64,000 nucleotides of DNA from the NCBI RefSeq assembly GCF_000297395.2, contig NZ_HF570108.1, forward strand, positions 3,861,576 to 3,925,575, written 5' to 3'. Below the pieces are notes generated by a model. It saw only the letters and a list, made by a program, of their open reading frames with translations. It did not search any database and was not told where the DNA came from. A program made the position numbers and the translations under genes. The stretch's first letter is position 1. Each line of letters starts with the position of its first letter. Source of the DNA: Micromonospora lupini str. Lupac 08. Lineage in GTDB: Bacteria > Actinomycetota > Actinomycetes > Mycobacteriales > Micromonosporaceae. This document shows positions 16,371 to 25,816 of this stretch, one piece after another.

Positions 16371-17345
16371 ATGGATCACCAGATCAACCGCTCGGAGCCG
16401 ACAGTGACCTCCGAGCCGGTCAGTCGACGCGGGCTCCTCCGTGCCGCGACCGTCTCCGCCGCCGCCGTCGGCGCCGCCGGGCTCCTGGCCGGCCCGGCCA
16501 ATGCCGCGCCCGCCGCTGACGCCGCCGCCCGGGGTCAGTCCCACGGCCGGCGTCGGGTGCCGGTGGACCGGATCAGCATCCAGCTCTACACGCTGCGCGA
16601 CCAGCTCGCCGCGGACCTGCCGGGCACCCTGACCGCCCTGCGGCGCATCGGCTACCGGCGGGTGGAGCACGCCGGCTTCGTGGGGCGTACGGCCGCGGAG
16701 TTCCGGGCCGCGCTTGACGCGGCCGGGCTGCGCGCCACCTCCGGGCACACCGGCATCCCGCAGCCGTTCGACGCCGCGACCTGGGAACGTGCCCTCGAGG
16801 ACGCCAACACGGTGGGCAGCAAGAAGATCGTCCACCCGTACTTCGGTCGGGACGCGGAGGGGCGTCCGTACCGGGACCCCGCCGTCTACCGTGCCCTGGC
16901 CCGGGACCTCAACCAGGCGGGGCGGCTGGCCGAGCGTGCCGGGCTCGATTTCGGCTACCACAACCACCAGTTGGAGTTCGTGCCGCTGACCGACGGCTCG
17001 ACCGGCTTCGAGATCCTCACCGGGCAGACCGATCCCCGGCTGGTCCACTTCGAACTCGACCTGTACTGGACCTGGCGGGGGGCACACGACCCGGTCGACG
17101 TGATCCGGGCCAACCGCGGCCGGATCCGCCAGGTGCACGTCAAGGACCTGGACGTCGAGGGTGGCTTCGCGGATCTGGGCGACGGCGTCATCGACTTCGG
17201 CCGGATCTTCGACCACGAGCGTGAGGCGGGCATCGAGGAGTACATCGTGGAGCGCGACGACGCGGGCACCTCGCCGCGCGTCCCCGCCGACGCCCTGGAG
17301 ACCGCCCGGGTCGGCTTCGACTACCTCGCCGCACTGCGGTACTGA
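16371..17345 (+). CDS. Tat-exported sugar phosphate isomerase/epimerase-like TIM-barrel protein
   Basis: Protein of 324 aa; ATG 16371 follows AGGAAGGGA. The N-terminus has a twin-arginine signal (SRRGLLRAATVSAAAVGAAG), so it folds in the cytoplasm and is exported. The remainder is a xylose-isomerase-like TIM barrel (AP-endonuclease family 2): DRISIQLYTLRDQL, GYRRVEHAGF, GLDFGYHNHQLEF with metal-binding His and Glu, HFELDLYWTWRGAHDP and RQVHVKDLD. Only 22 bp separate it from the sugar-dehydrogenase-like gene, so the two form an operon for extracellular sugar oxidation or catabolism. Confidence 0.88.
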   Translation: MDHQINRSEPTVTSEPVSRRGLLRAATVSAAAVGAAGLLAGPANAAPAADAAARGQSHGRRRVPVDRISIQLYTLRDQLAADLPGTLTALRRIGYRRVEHAGFVGRTAAEFRAALDAAGLRATSGHTGIPQPFDAATWERALEDANTVGSKKIVHPYFGRDAEGRPYRDPAVYRALARDLNQAGRLAERAGLDFGYHNHQLEFVPLTDGSTGFEILTGQTDPRLVHFELDLYWTWRGAHDPVDVIRANRGRIRQVHVKDLDVEGGFADLGDGVIDFGRIFDHEREAGIEEYIVERDDAGTSPRVPADALETARVGFDYLAALRY

Positions 17346-17367
17346 CCACCTCGGGGGACTGCCTGAT

Positions 17368-19470
17368 ATGAACAGGACCGCTTTCGCGTCCGCTCTGCTC
17401 CTGGTGTCGGCCGGCCTGGTCGCGCCGACGACGGCGGCGACCGCCGCACCGGCGGCCGCGCCGCCGGACAGCAGCTTCCAGAAGGTGACGCTCAACGACT
17501 TCCCCGGCGAGCCGATGAGCCTCGCCGTCCTGCCCGACCTGCGGGTGCTGCACACCTCCCGCACCGGCGAGGTCCGCATCCACGACCCGCGCACCGGGCT
17601 GAACACCCTCGCCGCCGACATCGACGTGTACGAGCACGACGAGGAGGGCTTGCAGGGGGTCGCCATCGACCCGAACTTCGCCCAGAACAAGTGGGTGTAC
17701 CTCTACTACTCGCCGCCGCTGGACACGCCCGTGGACGACCCGGCGACCCCCGACGTCAACGAGGGGGACGCGCCGGCGACCGGCACCGCGGCCGACTGGC
17801 AGCGGTTCAAGGGCGCGCTGCGGCTGTCCCGGTTCAAGCTGGACGGGATGAAGCTCAACCTCGCCAGCGAGCAGCAGATCATCGACGTGCCGACCGACCG
17901 GGGCATCTGCTGCCACGTCGGCGGCCAGATCGACTTCGACAGCAAGGGCAACCTGTACCTGTCGACAGGTGACGACACCAACCCGTTCGCCTCCGACGGC
18001 TACGTGCCGATCGACGAGCGGGCCGACCGGAACCCGGCGTACGACGCACAGCGCACCGCGGCCAACACCAACGACCTGCGCGGCAAGCTGCTGCGGATCA
18101 AGGTGAAGGCCGGCGGTGGCTACACGGTGCCGGCCGGCAACCTGTTCAAGCCGGGCACGGCACAGACCCGTCCGGAGATCTACGCGATGGGGCTGCGCAA
18201 CGCGTTCCGGTTCGCCGTCGACAGGCGTACCGACAACGTGTACCTGGGCGACTACTCCCCCGACGCCTCCACCGCGAACCCGGAGCGCGGGCCGGCCGGG
18301 CACGGCCGGTGGATGGTTGTCGACAAGCCGGCGAACTACGGCTGGCCGTACTGCGTGACGCCGACGATCGCCTACCGCGACTACGACTTCGCCACCGGCG
18401 AGTCCGGCGCCAAGTTCAACTGCAAGCGCCCGGTCAACGACTCACCGCACAACACCGGCAAGCGCGTGCTGCCGCCGGTCGAGCAGCCCCAGGTGTGGTA
18501 TTCGGCGGCCGCCTCGGCCGAGTTCCCGCAGCTGGGCACCGGCGGCATCGCGCCGATGGGCGGCCCGGCGTACGACTACGACGGGGCCAGCACGTCGCGT
18601 ACCCGGTGGCCGGCGTACTACGACGGGGTGCCGCTGTTCTACGAGTGGACCCGGGACTACATCAAGGAGTTCCGCCTCGACTCCGACGGCGACGTGCAGG
18701 ACATCCGACCGGTGGCGCCGTCGTTGGTGGTCGACAACCCGATGGACATGGAGTTCGGTCCGGACGGCGCGCTCTACGTACTGGAGTACGGGGACGGCTA
18801 CTTCGCCGAGAACCCGGACGCCCAGCTGTCCCGGATCGACTTCGTCCGGGGCAACCGGACGCCGATCCCCAAGGTCAGCGGCACGCCGACGGTCGGGCAG
18901 GCCCCGCTTACCGTCGCGTTCTCCAGCGCCGGCACCACCGACCCGGACGGTGACAAGCTGAGCTACGCGTGGGACTTCGACGCGGACGGCTCGGTGGACA
19001 GCACCGACCCGAACCCGAGCTGGACGTTCGAGGAGAACGGCTCGTACACGCCGACGCTGAAGGTGACCGACCGCACCGGGCGGTCCGCCTCGGCGACCCT
19101 GCCGCTGCTGGTCGGGCCGACCGCGCCGGTCATCGAGTTCGTCGCCCCGGTGGCCGGGCAGCCCTTCCAGTTCGGGCAGACGGTCGCGTACGAGGTGAAG
19201 GTCACCGACGACCTGCCGGTGGACTGCTCCCGGGTGACTGTCACCTACGTGCTCGGGCACGACGAGCACGGGCACCCGCTCTCCACGGCGACCGGGTGCT
19301 CCGGGACGATCCCCACCTTCGTGGACGGTGGGCACAGCGGCGCGGACAACCTGACCGCGGTCTTCGTCGCCGAGTACACCGACGCGCCGACGGAGCCCGG
19401 TGTGCCGCCGCAGTCCGCCTCGGCGACGGTCGTGCTGGATCCCACCCCGGTGGCCGGCCTGGCCGGCTGA
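17368..19470 (+). CDS. Secreted glucose/sorbosone dehydrogenase-like protein with PKD domain
   Basis: Protein of 700 aa. A Sec-type signal peptide (1-27) precedes a GSDH-type six-bladed propeller (about 40-500; LQGVAIDPNFAQNKWVYLYY, GGQIDFDSKGNLYLSTGDD, RPEIYAMGLRNAFRFAVD, PMDMEFGPDGALYVLEYGDG). These are the PQQ-dependent sugar dehydrogenase signatures. A PKD domain (about 505-590; SSAGTTDPDGDKLSYAWDF) and a further beta domain follow. It ends PVAGLAG with no sorting signal, so it is probably released. Co-transcribed with the upstream isomerase. The cofactor (PQQ) is inferred from the family. Confidence 0.9.
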   Translation: MNRTAFASALLLVSAGLVAPTTAATAAPAAAPPDSSFQKVTLNDFPGEPMSLAVLPDLRVLHTSRTGEVRIHDPRTGLNTLAADIDVYEHDEEGLQGVAIDPNFAQNKWVYLYYSPPLDTPVDDPATPDVNEGDAPATGTAADWQRFKGALRLSRFKLDGMKLNLASEQQIIDVPTDRGICCHVGGQIDFDSKGNLYLSTGDDTNPFASDGYVPIDERADRNPAYDAQRTAANTNDLRGKLLRIKVKAGGGYTVPAGNLFKPGTAQTRPEIYAMGLRNAFRFAVDRRTDNVYLGDYSPDASTANPERGPAGHGRWMVVDKPANYGWPYCVTPTIAYRDYDFATGESGAKFNCKRPVNDSPHNTGKRVLPPVEQPQVWYSAAASAEFPQLGTGGIAPMGGPAYDYDGASTSRTRWPAYYDGVPLFYEWTRDYIKEFRLDSDGDVQDIRPVAPSLVVDNPMDMEFGPDGALYVLEYGDGYFAENPDAQLSRIDFVRGNRTPIPKVSGTPTVGQAPLTVAFSSAGTTDPDGDKLSYAWDFDADGSVDSTDPNPSWTFEENGSYTPTLKVTDRTGRSASATLPLLVGPTAPVIEFVAPVAGQPFQFGQTVAYEVKVTDDLPVDCSRVTVTYVLGHDEHGHPLSTATGCSGTIPTFVDGGHSGADNLTAVFVAEYTDAPTEPGVPPQSASATVVLDPTPVAGLAG

Positions 19471-19533
19471 CCCACGCACGACGAGCGGCGGCGACCGGAG
19501 AGCATCCGGCCGCCGCCGCTTCGCGTTCCGTCC

Positions 19534-19675
19534 CGGCCGGCTCCGAGCCCCCGCCGCTGACCGCCACCCCCGGCCGGTCAGCTCCGAGCCGCCGCCGCTG
19601 ACCGCCGGCCTCGGCCGGTCAGCTCCGAGCCGCCGCCGCTGACCGCCGGCCTCGGCCGGTCAGCTCCAGTCGCTG
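19534..19675. repeat. 41-bp tandem repeats with internal hairpins
   Basis: About 3.5 copies of a 41-bp unit start at 19534 (degenerate), 19571, 19612 and 19653. Each unit contains GGTCAGC...GCTGACC, a 7-bp stem that can extend with flanking CCGG. The last copy includes the stop codon (19660-19662) and final codons of the minus-strand beta-helix gene. The array could act as a repeated terminator between the convergent genes. Confidence 0.8.
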
Positions 19676-21345
19676 TCGACGTGGTTGTCGCGCCAGCGGC
19701 CGCCCACCGGCGGGGTGTCCAGGCGCATCCCGTCGTCGGCGTTGCCGGCGAGGTCGTTGTCCTCGACCCGGCAGTCCACGCAGCTACCCCGCTCGGTGAT
19801 CCACAGCCCGTGGGTCTGGGTGCTGTCCTCGTGGTTGTCCCAGACCCGGTTGCCGCGGATGGTGGCGGAGTCGAACGCCGCGTCGATGGTGATGCCGGCC
19901 CGCCGCTCGGGTGCCGCGGACAGCTCGTACCCGCAGCCCGGGGGCGGCACGTCCCCGCTCCACGCGCTGATGCCGTCGGGGCGTACCGGTGCCAGGACGA
20001 GTTCGTCGCCGGTGTTCGAGGCGACCATGGCCACGGCCCGTCCCACCCGCAGAACCTTGCCCCGGTGCCCGTCGTGCGGCCAGTTCGCGGACCGGTCCAC
20101 CATGGACCGTTCGGCGTAGCGGACGGTCTCGCCGCCACCGCTGGCGGCCTGTGCGTACTGTCGCCCGTTGTTGCGGATCCGGTTGTTGAGCAGCACCGCG
20201 TCGGTCATCTGGTGGTCGATCCGGACGGCGTCCAGCCCGTTGCCCCAGAACTCGTTGCTCTCCACCACCACGTCCCGTACCGGGCCCTGGTAACCCCGCC
20301 CGAGGTCGTGCCCGTGGTAGCCGTGCTGCCCGTTCCCGCTGATCCGGTTGCCCCGGATGGTGTAGGGGCCCGGGCTGTTGCCGACGCTCACCCCGTCGCG
20401 GATGTTGCCGTCGATGACGCAGTCGGTGAGCAGCCCACCCCGTCCGGCGATCGCCGCGGTGCCCTGCGCGGAGATGTCGAAGCCGGCCTCCAGGTTGCCG
20501 GTCATCGTGCAGGCCGAGACGATGAGACCGTCGGCGCCCCAGTCGGAGATGCCGAACCGGTTGCCCTGGCTGTGACACCCGATGATGCGGTAGCCGCGGG
20601 GCGGGGGCCAGTAGTCCTTCTGCAGCTCCAGGAAGATGCCGTTGGTGCCGTTGGCGAGCGTGGTGCAGTTGGCGATGGTCAACCGCTCCACCGTGCCCCA
20701 GCCGCCGATGCCCACGCCGATGCCGGCGCCGCCGATCTGCTCGCCGTTGTCGAGGCGACCACAGCCGACCACCACCACCCCGTCGATGAGCGAGTCCTGC
20801 AGGAAGTCGCAGCCCAGCCCGGTGGCCGCCGTGTGGTGGATGTAGAGGTTGCGGAACACGCCGCGCACGACGTACTGCAGGCCCAGACCCTTGGCGAGGT
20901 AGTTGTACTCGGCCATCGCCACCCCGGAGCCGTCGATCTGGAAGTCGGCGAAGGTGCAGTCGGCGATGTGCCGGTCCCGGTCGGCGCCGTGCTGCACGGT
21001 GGTCCAGAAGGCCAGCGGTGTCGGGTCGGCGCGGTTGCCCTCGTTGCTGAGCATGAACCGGGTCGCCGCGGGGCCGGCGCCGACAAGTGAGACCCCACTG
21101 CGCCACACCGTGCCGGCGTCGCGGATCGAGTAGATGCCCGGCGGGCAGTAGATGACGCGGGCCCGGCCGTCCGAGGCGTACCCGGCGCCGAGGCGGTCCA
21201 CCAGGGCGGCCAGCGCCGGCTGGTCGTTCGTCGCGCCGTCACCGGTCAGCCCGTACTCCAGCGCGTCGCAGTAGAGGGGGGCACCGGCGGCGGCGGGCCG
21301 CCGTACGCGTACCGCGTTCAACAGCAGCTCGTTCGCCACGGCCAC
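19660..21345 (-). CDS. Right-handed parallel beta-helix protein
   Basis: Protein of 561 aa from GTG 21345, with GGGAG at 7 nt. No signal peptide is visible. The N-terminus has the pectate-lyase-3-like capping pattern YGLTGDGATNDQPALAALVD and IYCPPGIYSI. Many degenerate beta-helix coils follow: TTLANGTNGIFLE, SQGNRFGISDWGADGLIVS, IDGNIRDGVSVGNS, NRISGNGQHGYHGH. A non-helical insertion (about 400-470) carries WPHDGHRGKVLRVGRAVAMV. Such proteins bind or cleave polysaccharides, or serve as spike-like adhesins. Catalytic residues are not identifiable by eye. Confidence 0.8.
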   Translation of the reverse strand: MAVANELLLNAVRVRRPAAAGAPLYCDALEYGLTGDGATNDQPALAALVDRLGAGYASDGRARVIYCPPGIYSIRDAGTVWRSGVSLVGAGPAATRFMLSNEGNRADPTPLAFWTTVQHGADRDRHIADCTFADFQIDGSGVAMAEYNYLAKGLGLQYVVRGVFRNLYIHHTAATGLGCDFLQDSLIDGVVVVGCGRLDNGEQIGGAGIGVGIGGWGTVERLTIANCTTLANGTNGIFLELQKDYWPPPRGYRIIGCHSQGNRFGISDWGADGLIVSACTMTGNLEAGFDISAQGTAAIAGRGGLLTDCVIDGNIRDGVSVGNSPGPYTIRGNRISGNGQHGYHGHDLGRGYQGPVRDVVVESNEFWGNGLDAVRIDHQMTDAVLLNNRIRNNGRQYAQAASGGGETVRYAERSMVDRSANWPHDGHRGKVLRVGRAVAMVASNTGDELVLAPVRPDGISAWSGDVPPPGCGYELSAAPERRAGITIDAAFDSATIRGNRVWDNHEDSTQTHGLWITERGSCVDCRVEDNDLAGNADDGMRLDTPPVGGRWRDNHVDSDWS

Positions 21346-21473
21346 GGGCGGGCTCCCTTCGACGCGTCAGGTGCGCTCCGGCGGGGCCGACTTCCCGATG
21401 ACGCGGCCGGGAAACCCCGGGACGCACGCCGGCCCCGGCGCCGCGTGGGCGGTGCCGGGGCCGGGGGTACGCG

Positions 21474-22964
21474 TCAGACGGCGGCGATCAGCAGCGCCGG
21501 GCGCTCCACGCAGTCGGCGACGTGGCGCAGGAAGCCACCGGCCACCCCACCGTCGCAGACCCGGTGGTCGAACGTGAGGCTCAACTGGGTCACCTTGCGC
21601 ACGGCCAACTGCCCGTCGACCACCCACGGCTTGTCCACGATCCGTCCCACCCCGAGCAGGGCCGCCTCCGGGTGGTTGATGATCGGGGTGGAGCCGTCCA
21701 CGCCGAACACGCCGTAGTTGTTGAGCGTGAAGGTGCCGCCGGTGAGCCGGGCCGGCGCGAGCGTCCCGGCCCGTGCGGCGGCGGTGGTCGCCGTCAGCTC
21801 GGCGGCCAGCTCGGCCGTGGTGAGCCGCTGGGCGTCGCGCAGCACCGGCACCAGCAGGCCCCGGTCGGTCTGCGCGGCGATGCCCAGGTGCACCCCGGCG
21901 GACTGGACGATCCGCTGGCCCTCGGTGTCGACGCGGGAGTTGAGCTGCGGGAACCGGCGCAGGCCGCTGAGGCAGATCCGGGCCAGCAGGGCCAGGATGC
22001 TCACCGGCGCGTCGGGCGTCGCCGCGTTGATCGCCGCCCGGGTCTCCAGCAGCCCGGTGGCGTCGACGTCGACCCAGATGGTCACCTCGGGGATCTCCCG
22101 CCGGCTACGGGAGAGCTTGTCGGCGATCACCTTGCGCACGCCGGTGAGCGGGACGATCACGTCGCCGTCGCCCTCCGGGGTCGACGCGACCTGCGGGTCC
22201 GGCACGGCGGCGAGCCGGGCGACGGGTACGGCCAGGGCCGCCTCGACGTCGGCGCGGCGGATCACCCCGCCGGGTCCGCTGCCCCGGACCGTGCCCAGGT
22301 CGACGCCGCGCTCGCGGGCCAGCCGGCGCACGATCGGCGAGATGACAAGTGCCGCCGGCCCCGCGGCTGCCGCCGCGCTCCGGGCCGGGCCGTCGACCGC
22401 GACCGGGCCACCGGCCACGGTCAGCGCATCGACCGCACGCGGGGCGGGAGCCGTGGTCGGACCGGCCGGGGTCGGGGCATCGACCGCACGCGGGCCGGGG
22501 GCCGCGGTGGGACCGGTGTCGCCGGCCAGGCCGGTGTCGCCGCCATCGGCCGGACCGGCGTCGGGTGGTTCCGGGGCCACCGCGAGGCGCGGTCGACGCC
22601 GGCGGCGGGTCGCGCCGCCGTGCCCGGTGCCGTACCCGATCAGCACGTTGCCGGAGCCGGCCCGCTCCTCCTCGCGGTAGGTGGCGTGCCCGGCGGGCTC
22701 GTCGCCGCCGTCAAGCGGCGCGATGGTGATCAGCGGCTGGCCGACCGGGCGGACCTCACCCGCCTCGCCGTGCAGGGTCACGACCCGGCCGGCGTACGGG
22801 CAGGGCACGTCGACGACGGCCTTGGCGGTCTCCACCTCGACCACGCTCTGGTCGACGGTGACGATGTCACCCACGGCGACCCGCCACTCGACGATCTCGG
22901 CCTCGCTCAGCCCCTCGCCCAGGTCGGGCAGGAGGAAGACCTGCGTCCGCTCGACGGTGGTCAT
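21474..22964 (-). CDS. bkdC: Branched-chain alpha-ketoacid dehydrogenase E2 (dihydrolipoyl acyltransferase)
   Basis: Protein of 496 aa whose ATG overlaps the E1-beta stop (ATGA). An N-terminal lipoyl domain has the lipoyl-lysine in VEVETAKAVVDV (Lys 48). A long Ala/Pro linker (about 110-205) follows, then the peripheral-subunit-binding domain (ISPIVRRLARERGVDLGTV) and the catalytic acyltransferase domain with FDHRVCDGG (the HxxxDG motif). It transfers the branched acyl group from E1 to CoA, giving isobutyryl-, isovaleryl- and 2-methylbutyryl-CoA for branched fatty acids and polyketides. It is the only E2 in the window. Confidence 0.94.
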   Translation of the reverse strand: MTTVERTQVFLLPDLGEGLSEAEIVEWRVAVGDIVTVDQSVVEVETAKAVVDVPCPYAGRVVTLHGEAGEVRPVGQPLITIAPLDGGDEPAGHATYREEERAGSGNVLIGYGTGHGGATRRRRRPRLAVAPEPPDAGPADGGDTGLAGDTGPTAAPGPRAVDAPTPAGPTTAPAPRAVDALTVAGGPVAVDGPARSAAAAAGPAALVISPIVRRLARERGVDLGTVRGSGPGGVIRRADVEAALAVPVARLAAVPDPQVASTPEGDGDVIVPLTGVRKVIADKLSRSRREIPEVTIWVDVDATGLLETRAAINAATPDAPVSILALLARICLSGLRRFPQLNSRVDTEGQRIVQSAGVHLGIAAQTDRGLLVPVLRDAQRLTTAELAAELTATTAAARAGTLAPARLTGGTFTLNNYGVFGVDGSTPIINHPEAALLGVGRIVDKPWVVDGQLAVRKVTQLSLTFDHRVCDGGVAGGFLRHVADCVERPALLIAAV

Positions 22965-23962
22965 GCCGCCGCCCAACGCGCGTCCGGCTGGTCGTCCCAC
23001 TGGAGACGGGCCACCGCGTCGAGCACCCGGTCCACACCGGGCAGGTGGGTGTGCTCCAGCATCGGCGCCGGGTAGGGGATGTCCAGCCCGGCGACCCGCA
23101 GCACCGGGGCGTGCAACGCGTGGAAGCAGCGCTCCTGCACCCGGGCCGCGATCTCCGCGCCGACACCCGCGAAGCCCGGCGCCTCCTGGATCACCACGCA
23201 CCGGCCGGTGCGCCGGACCGAGGCGGTGATGGTGGCGTCGTCGAACGGCACGATGGTGCGCACGTCGACCACCTCCAGGTCCCAGCCCTCCTCGCGGGCG
23301 GCCTCGGCGGCCTCCAGCGCGACAGGCACCGCCGGCCCGTACGCCACCAGGGTGGCGTCCCGGCCGGCACGACGCACGACGGCCCGGCCGAACGGCTCGG
23401 TACGCGCTGGCAGCTCGGCGTCGGCGCTGCCGAAGTAGAGCTTCTTGGGCTCCATGAAGACCACCGGGTCGGGGTCGTCGATCGCCTCGCGCAGCAGCGA
23501 GTACGCGTCCTCGACGGTCGCCGGGGTGACGACCTTCAGGCCGGGGGTGTGCGCGTAGTACGCCTCGGACGAGTCGCAGTGGTGCTCCACCCCGCCGATG
23601 CCGCCGGCGTACGGCACCCGGATGACGATGGGCACACTGAGCTTGCCCCGGGTGCGGTTGCGCAGCTTCGCCACGTGCGAGGCGATCTGCTCGAACGCCG
23701 GGTACGCGAACGCGTCGAACTGCATCTCGACCACCGGCCGCAGCCCGGACATGGCCAGGCCGACGGCGAAACCGACGATGCCGGCCTCGGCGAGCGGGGT
23801 GTCGAAGCAGCGCTTCTCGCCGAAGCGGGCCTGCAACCCGTCGGTGATCCGGAAGACGCCGCCGAGCGCGCCGACGTCCTCGCCGAAGACGACCACCCGG
23901 TCGTCGGCCGCGAGGGCGTCGGCGAGCGCGGTGTTGAGCGCCTTCGCCATGGTGGTGGCCAT
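22961..23962 (-). CDS. bkdB: Branched-chain alpha-ketoacid dehydrogenase E1 beta subunit
   Basis: Protein of 333 aa. Typical E1-beta features are ALNTALADALAADDRVVVFGEDVG, LAEAGIVGFAVGLAMSGLRPV, EMQFDAFAYPAFEQI, and the C-terminal transketolase domain with VVDVRTIVPFDDATI. Together with E1 alpha it forms the thiamine-diphosphate-dependent heterotetramer that decarboxylates 2-oxoacids from Val, Leu and Ile. Its start overlaps the E1-alpha stop (TGATG) and its own stop overlaps the bkdC start, so the three genes are translationally coupled. A second in-frame ATG lies 12 bp downstream of the chosen start. Confidence 0.94.
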   Translation of the reverse strand: MATTMAKALNTALADALAADDRVVVFGEDVGALGGVFRITDGLQARFGEKRCFDTPLAEAGIVGFAVGLAMSGLRPVVEMQFDAFAYPAFEQIASHVAKLRNRTRGKLSVPIVIRVPYAGGIGGVEHHCDSSEAYYAHTPGLKVVTPATVEDAYSLLREAIDDPDPVVFMEPKKLYFGSADAELPARTEPFGRAVVRRAGRDATLVAYGPAVPVALEAAEAAREEGWDLEVVDVRTIVPFDDATITASVRRTGRCVVIQEAPGFAGVGAEIAARVQERCFHALHAPVLRVAGLDIPYPAPMLEHTHLPGVDRVLDAVARLQWDDQPDARWAAA

Positions 23963-25128
23963 CAGGCGTCGCCCTCCTCGTCGTGCGCGGCGGCCAGCTC
24001 GGCGCGAACCAGTTCGCGCTGCTCGACGAGCTGCGGGGTGGGCTCGGCGTAGACGTGGTCGAAGAGGCTCAGCGGGTCGACGGTGGGCTGGGTGTTCATC
24101 CGGGCGCGCAGGTCCGCCGCGTACGCCTCGGCCTGGTCGGCGACCTCGGCGACCGCCGCGTCGTCGAGCACGCCACGGGCGCGCAGGTACGTCTCCAGCC
24201 GAGCGAGGGGGTCGCGGTCGCGCCAGGCGTCGACCTCGGCGCCGTCGCGGTAGCGACTGGCGTCGTCGGCGTTGGTGTGCGGCTCCATCCGGTAGGTGTG
24301 CGCCTCCACCAGGAAGGGGCCCTTGCCGGCGCGGGCGTGCGCGACCGCGCGGGTCAGCACGGCGAGCACCGCGACCGGGTCGTTGCCGTCGACCTGCTCG
24401 CTGGGCACTCCGTAGCCGACGCCCTTGTACGCCAGCGACGGCGCGGCGGTCTGCCGGGACAGCGGGACGCTGATGGCGTACCTGTTGTTCTGCACGAAGT
24501 AGACGACAGGCGCTTTGAACACGGCGGCGAAGTTGATGCCCTCGTGGAAGTCGCCCTCGCTAGTCGCGCCGTCGCCGATGAAGGCCAGCGCCACCGTGTC
24601 GCGTCCCTGGTACGCCTCACCGTGCGCGAGACCGGCGGCGTGCACGCACTGGGTGGCGAGCGGGGTGCACTGCGGGGCGGTGTGCACCGCGGTGGGGTCG
24701 TAGCCGCAGTGCCAGTCGCCGCGCAGCAGGGTGAGCACCTCGACCGGGTCGATGCCCCGGGCAACCAGCGCCATCGATTCGCGGTAGGTGGGGAACATCC
24801 AGTCGGTGTCGCGGACGGCGAGCACGGCGGCCACCTGGCACGCCTCCTGGCCGCGCGACGACGGGTAGACGGCCAACCGGCCCTGCTTGGTCAGCGCGGT
24901 CGCCTGGGTGTCGAACCGGCGGCCGAGCACCATCCGGCGGTACAGCTCACGCAGCGCCTCGACGGGCGGCTCCGGGTAGTCGGTGCGGGCCGGCAGCGGC
25001 GTACCTGTCGGATCGAGCAGGCGGACCGGTTCGGCGTCCGGCAGCAGCGGGCGCGCCGGGTCGGGCGGGGTGACCGTCCGACGGGCGCGCGGGGATGCCC
25101 TGCGGACCGCCTGGGGTGTGGTCGTCAC
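23962..25128 (-). CDS. bkdA: Branched-chain alpha-ketoacid dehydrogenase E1 alpha subunit
   Basis: Protein of 388 aa from GTG 25128, preceded by AGGAGG. The thiamine-diphosphate motif is GDGATSEGDFHEGINFAAVF with the later QNN. It has RRFDTQATALTKQGRLAVYPSSRGQEA near the N-terminus and the phosphorylation-loop-like YRMEPHTNADDASRYR. It heads the bkdABC operon. The 106-bp gap to the divergent AsnC-type regulator should hold both promoters and the regulator's binding site. This bkd set is separate from the E1 pair at 53.7-55.7 kb. Confidence 0.94.
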   Translation of the reverse strand: MTTTPQAVRRASPRARRTVTPPDPARPLLPDAEPVRLLDPTGTPLPARTDYPEPPVEALRELYRRMVLGRRFDTQATALTKQGRLAVYPSSRGQEACQVAAVLAVRDTDWMFPTYRESMALVARGIDPVEVLTLLRGDWHCGYDPTAVHTAPQCTPLATQCVHAAGLAHGEAYQGRDTVALAFIGDGATSEGDFHEGINFAAVFKAPVVYFVQNNRYAISVPLSRQTAAPSLAYKGVGYGVPSEQVDGNDPVAVLAVLTRAVAHARAGKGPFLVEAHTYRMEPHTNADDASRYRDGAEVDAWRDRDPLARLETYLRARGVLDDAAVAEVADQAEAYAADLRARMNTQPTVDPLSLFDHVYAEPTPQLVEQRELVRAELAAAHDEEGDA

Positions 25129-25234
25129 GGCGGGACCTCCTGGGACGAGTGGTGAGCCTATGCTTCCGCCTGACGGATGATTGACTCAAGATCCACGAAG
25201 AAGGCGGGACGTCTGGCATGGGGGAGGCACGTCG

Positions 25235-25741
25235 GTGAGCCAGGAGACCGGAGACGGAGCGAGCCGGGCAACCGGATCGGGACGATCGGCGCGAGGAATG
25301 GACGAGGTCGATCGGCGGATCCTCGACGAGCTGGTCCGCGACGGGCGGACGTCGGTGCGTACCCTCGCCGAACGGATCCACATCTCGCGCACCAACGCGT
25401 ACGCCCGGGTGGAGCGCCTGCTGCGCGACGGCGTGATCACGGGCTTCCGGGCGCAGGTGGCGCCCGAGGCCGCCGGATTGGGCACGTCGGCGTACATGGC
25501 GTTGACGATCGAGCAGAACACCTGGCGGGAGGTGTCGGCCGAGCTGGCCCAGGTGCGCTACGTCGAGCACGTCGCGCTCCTCAGCGGCGAGCACGACGTG
25601 CTGGCCCTGGTCCGGGCGCCGGACAACGCCGCCCTGCGCGACGTGGTGCTCGACCGGGTGCAGCGCATCGCCGGGGTCCTGTCGACGCGGTCGTGGCTGG
25701 TCTTCGAGGAGTTCGACGGGACGCAGAGCCCGTGGCAGTAG
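25235..25741 (+). CDS. bkdR: Lrp/AsnC-family regulator, bkd operon
   Basis: Protein of 168 aa from GTG 25235, chosen because GGGGGAGG lies 7 nt upstream; ATG 25298 would remove only a disordered leader. The N-terminal HTH (about 22-70) is MDEVDRRILDELVRDGRTSVRTLAERIHISRTNAYARVERL. The C-terminal RAM ligand domain contains EVSAELAQVRYVEHVALLSGEHDVL. Divergence from bkdA matches the bkdR/bkdABC arrangement known from Streptomyces, where it controls the operon in response to branched-chain amino acids. The symbol follows that precedent. Confidence 0.88.
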   Translation: MSQETGDGASRATGSGRSARGMDEVDRRILDELVRDGRTSVRTLAERIHISRTNAYARVERLLRDGVITGFRAQVAPEAAGLGTSAYMALTIEQNTWREVSAELAQVRYVEHVALLSGEHDVLALVRAPDNAALRDVVLDRVQRIAGVLSTRSWLVFEEFDGTQSPWQ

Positions 25742-25816
25742 CGCTATAACACGAACCAGATGACAAATAGCCTGATTGAACGGTTTAGGGAATAAATCCC
25801 CCGTACGCTCCGCGAC

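Noticed and set aside
15962..16519. Small plus-strand gene upstream of the sugar isomerase
   Set aside because: Arg/Gly/Pro-rich translation with no ribosome site, and it overlaps the isomerase start in another frame.
21474..25128. bkdABC as part of the biosynthetic cluster
   Set aside because: It has its own complete E1/E2 set and a divergent bkdR, and lies about 14 kb from the cluster edge. It fits primary branched-chain metabolism.
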